A stretch of DNA of 64,000 bases, taken from the NCBI GenBank assembly GCA_002105175.1, contig MCGE01000023.1, positions 124,001 to 188,000 on the forward strand. The letters run 5' to 3'. The notes under the pieces are model-generated. The model saw nothing but the letters and a program-made list of their open reading frames with translations. It was not told the origin of the DNA and did no database searches. This document shows positions 62,519 to 64,000 of the stretch, in pieces (within the stretch, counting starts at the first letter, position 1; every line of letters begins with the position of its first letter). This DNA comes from Absidia repens. Lineage: Eukaryota > Mucoromycota > Mucoromycetes > Mucorales > Cunninghamellaceae. Both the position numbers and the translations under genes were made by a program.

Positions 62519-64000
62519 ATGGCTTCTCAAGTCCCTGAAGCTACTCAAAAACTTATTGATACTTGGAAGTAAGTGATTTAATTCCAACTCTTTTTATGAC
62601 ATCATGTACAAAATCAATCACGAACACTTCCCTGATTTTCTTTTTTTGTATTGATACCCATTCGCGTAGATGAATTGGTTGAGACTGACGGTGGTGCAGG
62701 CAGCGAAACCTCTCCCCTGAAAACCATTTTGAAGGCGACCTTACTGGAGCAGCAACGCAAACTGAAAAACCACGAAGAACAGAAACAGAAACAGGACGAG
62801 CTATTGAAGAAAAAGGGTGAAGGAGAAGCAAAGGCTCTTGAACGTGCCAAGTTTATTTTGTCAACTCAAAACGCTTCTTTACCCAAGGCTGAAAAGGTAA
62901 TATGATAACAATTAGGAAATGGGGAATGGGCTTGATCTGACTATTGTTCATATTGGACATTATTAGAATAAAACCCGCCAAGGTAGTGATTCTCGTGGAA
63001 AGCGTGTCAGGGTGTCTGGCTGGGTCCATCGCTACAGTGTCCAATGTAATGATATGGTGTTTGTCAACCTTCGTGTGTGTGCTCGCCTGTGAATTGGTAA
63101 ATAGAATACATCACATATATAAGCACTGGAATTTAATTTGACTCTGTTATTATATTTCATACAGAAAGACATATATCCGATGCCATAACGCTCACGACGG
63201 AAGCAACTACTACAGTATGTGATGTGATCAATGCTTTTCCAAAAGGCGCAAAGGCACCTGAACGTCATGAATTGGTGGGCAATGCTCCTGATGATGAAGA
63301 AGTATTCAGCAGTGAAGTGGCACCTGACGCCGATCTCTCCTATTTACGTGATAACAGCCCTTTGGTTCTCCGTGGTAAAACATCATCTGCCGTGTTCAAG
63401 GCTCGTGCTGAAGTGATCAAGGGATTCTGTGCTCATTATGATTCTCGTGGTTGTACGGACGTGGCTCCCCCTTGTATGGTGCAAACTTAAGTGAAAGGTG
63501 GATCTACGCTATTTGGATTTAACTATTATGGGGAAAATGTAAGTTACACGCACCAAAATATAGGAGCACGATACCAAATGAAAAGAAGATCAATCTGATC
63601 GTTTTATATTTTACTGTTTAATTACCTAGGCCTATTTGACCTGACCATCTCAGCTATATCTTGAAACATGTCTTCCGTCTTACCGAGTCCTACCGCGCAG
63701 AAAAATCACATTTTCATCACCACCTGTCTGAATATTCTCGCTCGGAAGCTAAAATGGTCTTCTTGTCATTCGAAGATATGTTGGACTGCATTGAAAATCT
63801 GATTTGTGATGTTGTGGCTCATGAATCTATCCGTCAATTGATCGAACAACTCAATCTTGGTTTCCAGTCTCCTTCTCAACCTTTCCTGCGTATCCACTAT
63901 ACTGTTGCTATCAAATATCTCAAGGACAATGACATCAAAAGGACGATGGGTCGTATTACCAATATGGAGGAGATATTCCTGAAGCCCCTGAATGTGCTAT
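62519..64000 (+). pseudogene. Cytosolic asparaginyl-tRNA synthetase pseudogene, continues past window
   Basis: AsnRS charges tRNA-Asn. The copy opens normally (MASQVPEATQKLIDTWK, intron donor at 62569) and keeps VDELVETDGGAGSETSPLKT, ILKATLLEQQRKLKNHEEQK, RVSGWVHRYSVQCNDMVFVN, ITLTTEATTTV, VINAFPKGAKAPERHELVG and AHYDSRG..DVAPPCMVQT. Lesions: the acceptor before VDEL is not usable in frame; the stretch between VNLR and CVLACEL lacks the expected DGTGYLQ-type residues; VQT is followed by TAA (63488-63490) where the family has Gln, yet GGSTLFGFNYYGEN continues in frame; sequence after that is interrupted and deleted before LYLETCLPSY; a one-base loss near 63938 shifts the frame before the conserved Asp-Gly-Ser-Tyr region. 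Codons in the remnants still match the family, so inactivation is recent. The 3' part is outside the window. Confidence 0.85.

Overview
The window is nuclear DNA of a filamentous fungus. I infer an early-diverging lineage, most likely Mucoromycota/Mucorales: AT-rich spacers with long A/T runs, compact multi-intron genes (introns mostly 50-90 nt, GT-AG with TAG/CAG acceptors), velvet, Gin4/Cdr2-type kinase, Prm10-type exporter and EMC10 families, and AT-rich but otherwise ordinary codon use. No rRNA, convincing tRNA, CRISPR array or intact autonomous transposon was found. Gene models below were built by hand from splice signals and family similarity; the summed exon length is a multiple of three wherever all exons are given.

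Layout. 1-0.7 kb: 5' part of an Eaf3/MRG15 chromodomain gene (-). 1.8-4.7 kb: two velvet-domain genes in tandem (+). 5.2-8.5 kb: a TBC-domain/coiled-coil protein whose catalytic residues are missing. 9.4-10.4 kb: START-domain lipid-binding protein. 12.5-15.0 kb: GH5 mannanase followed by a small secreted cysteine-rich protein. 15.5-18.1 kb: PhoD-like phosphatase. 20.2-23.9 kb: EMC10 and a mitochondrial carrier (-). 25.2-27.9 kb: Prm10/ThrE-like exporter (-). 30.5-36.1 kb: spliceosomal helicase Aquarius (-), head-to-head with TAF13 (+). 41.5-45.0 kb: FYRN/FYRC protein and ribosomal protein eL43 (+). 47-48.3 kb: an unrecognised protein with a possible OB fold (-). 48.9-53.3 kb: Gin4/Cdr2-type kinase (-). 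54.2-55.1 kb: a probable decayed gene. 55.3-56.6 kb: COQ5 (-). 58.9-61.3 kb: four-RRM Mrn1/Nrd1-like protein (-). 62.5 kb to the end: an asparaginyl-tRNA synthetase copy with several lesions.

The genes are mostly unrelated housekeeping and regulatory genes. Spacers hold at least seven diverged copies of one interspersed repeat, in both orientations, several with a CCCGCCCACGTG end and all with a conserved core ending in AATAAA. The core shares a TTTAGTTTAGT-type motif with the 3' flanks of many genes here, which suggests a common 3'-end signal. The most interesting items are this repeat/3'-end motif pair, the possible telomeric-type OB-fold protein, the catalytically dead TBC protein, the tandem velvet genes and the two pseudogenes.
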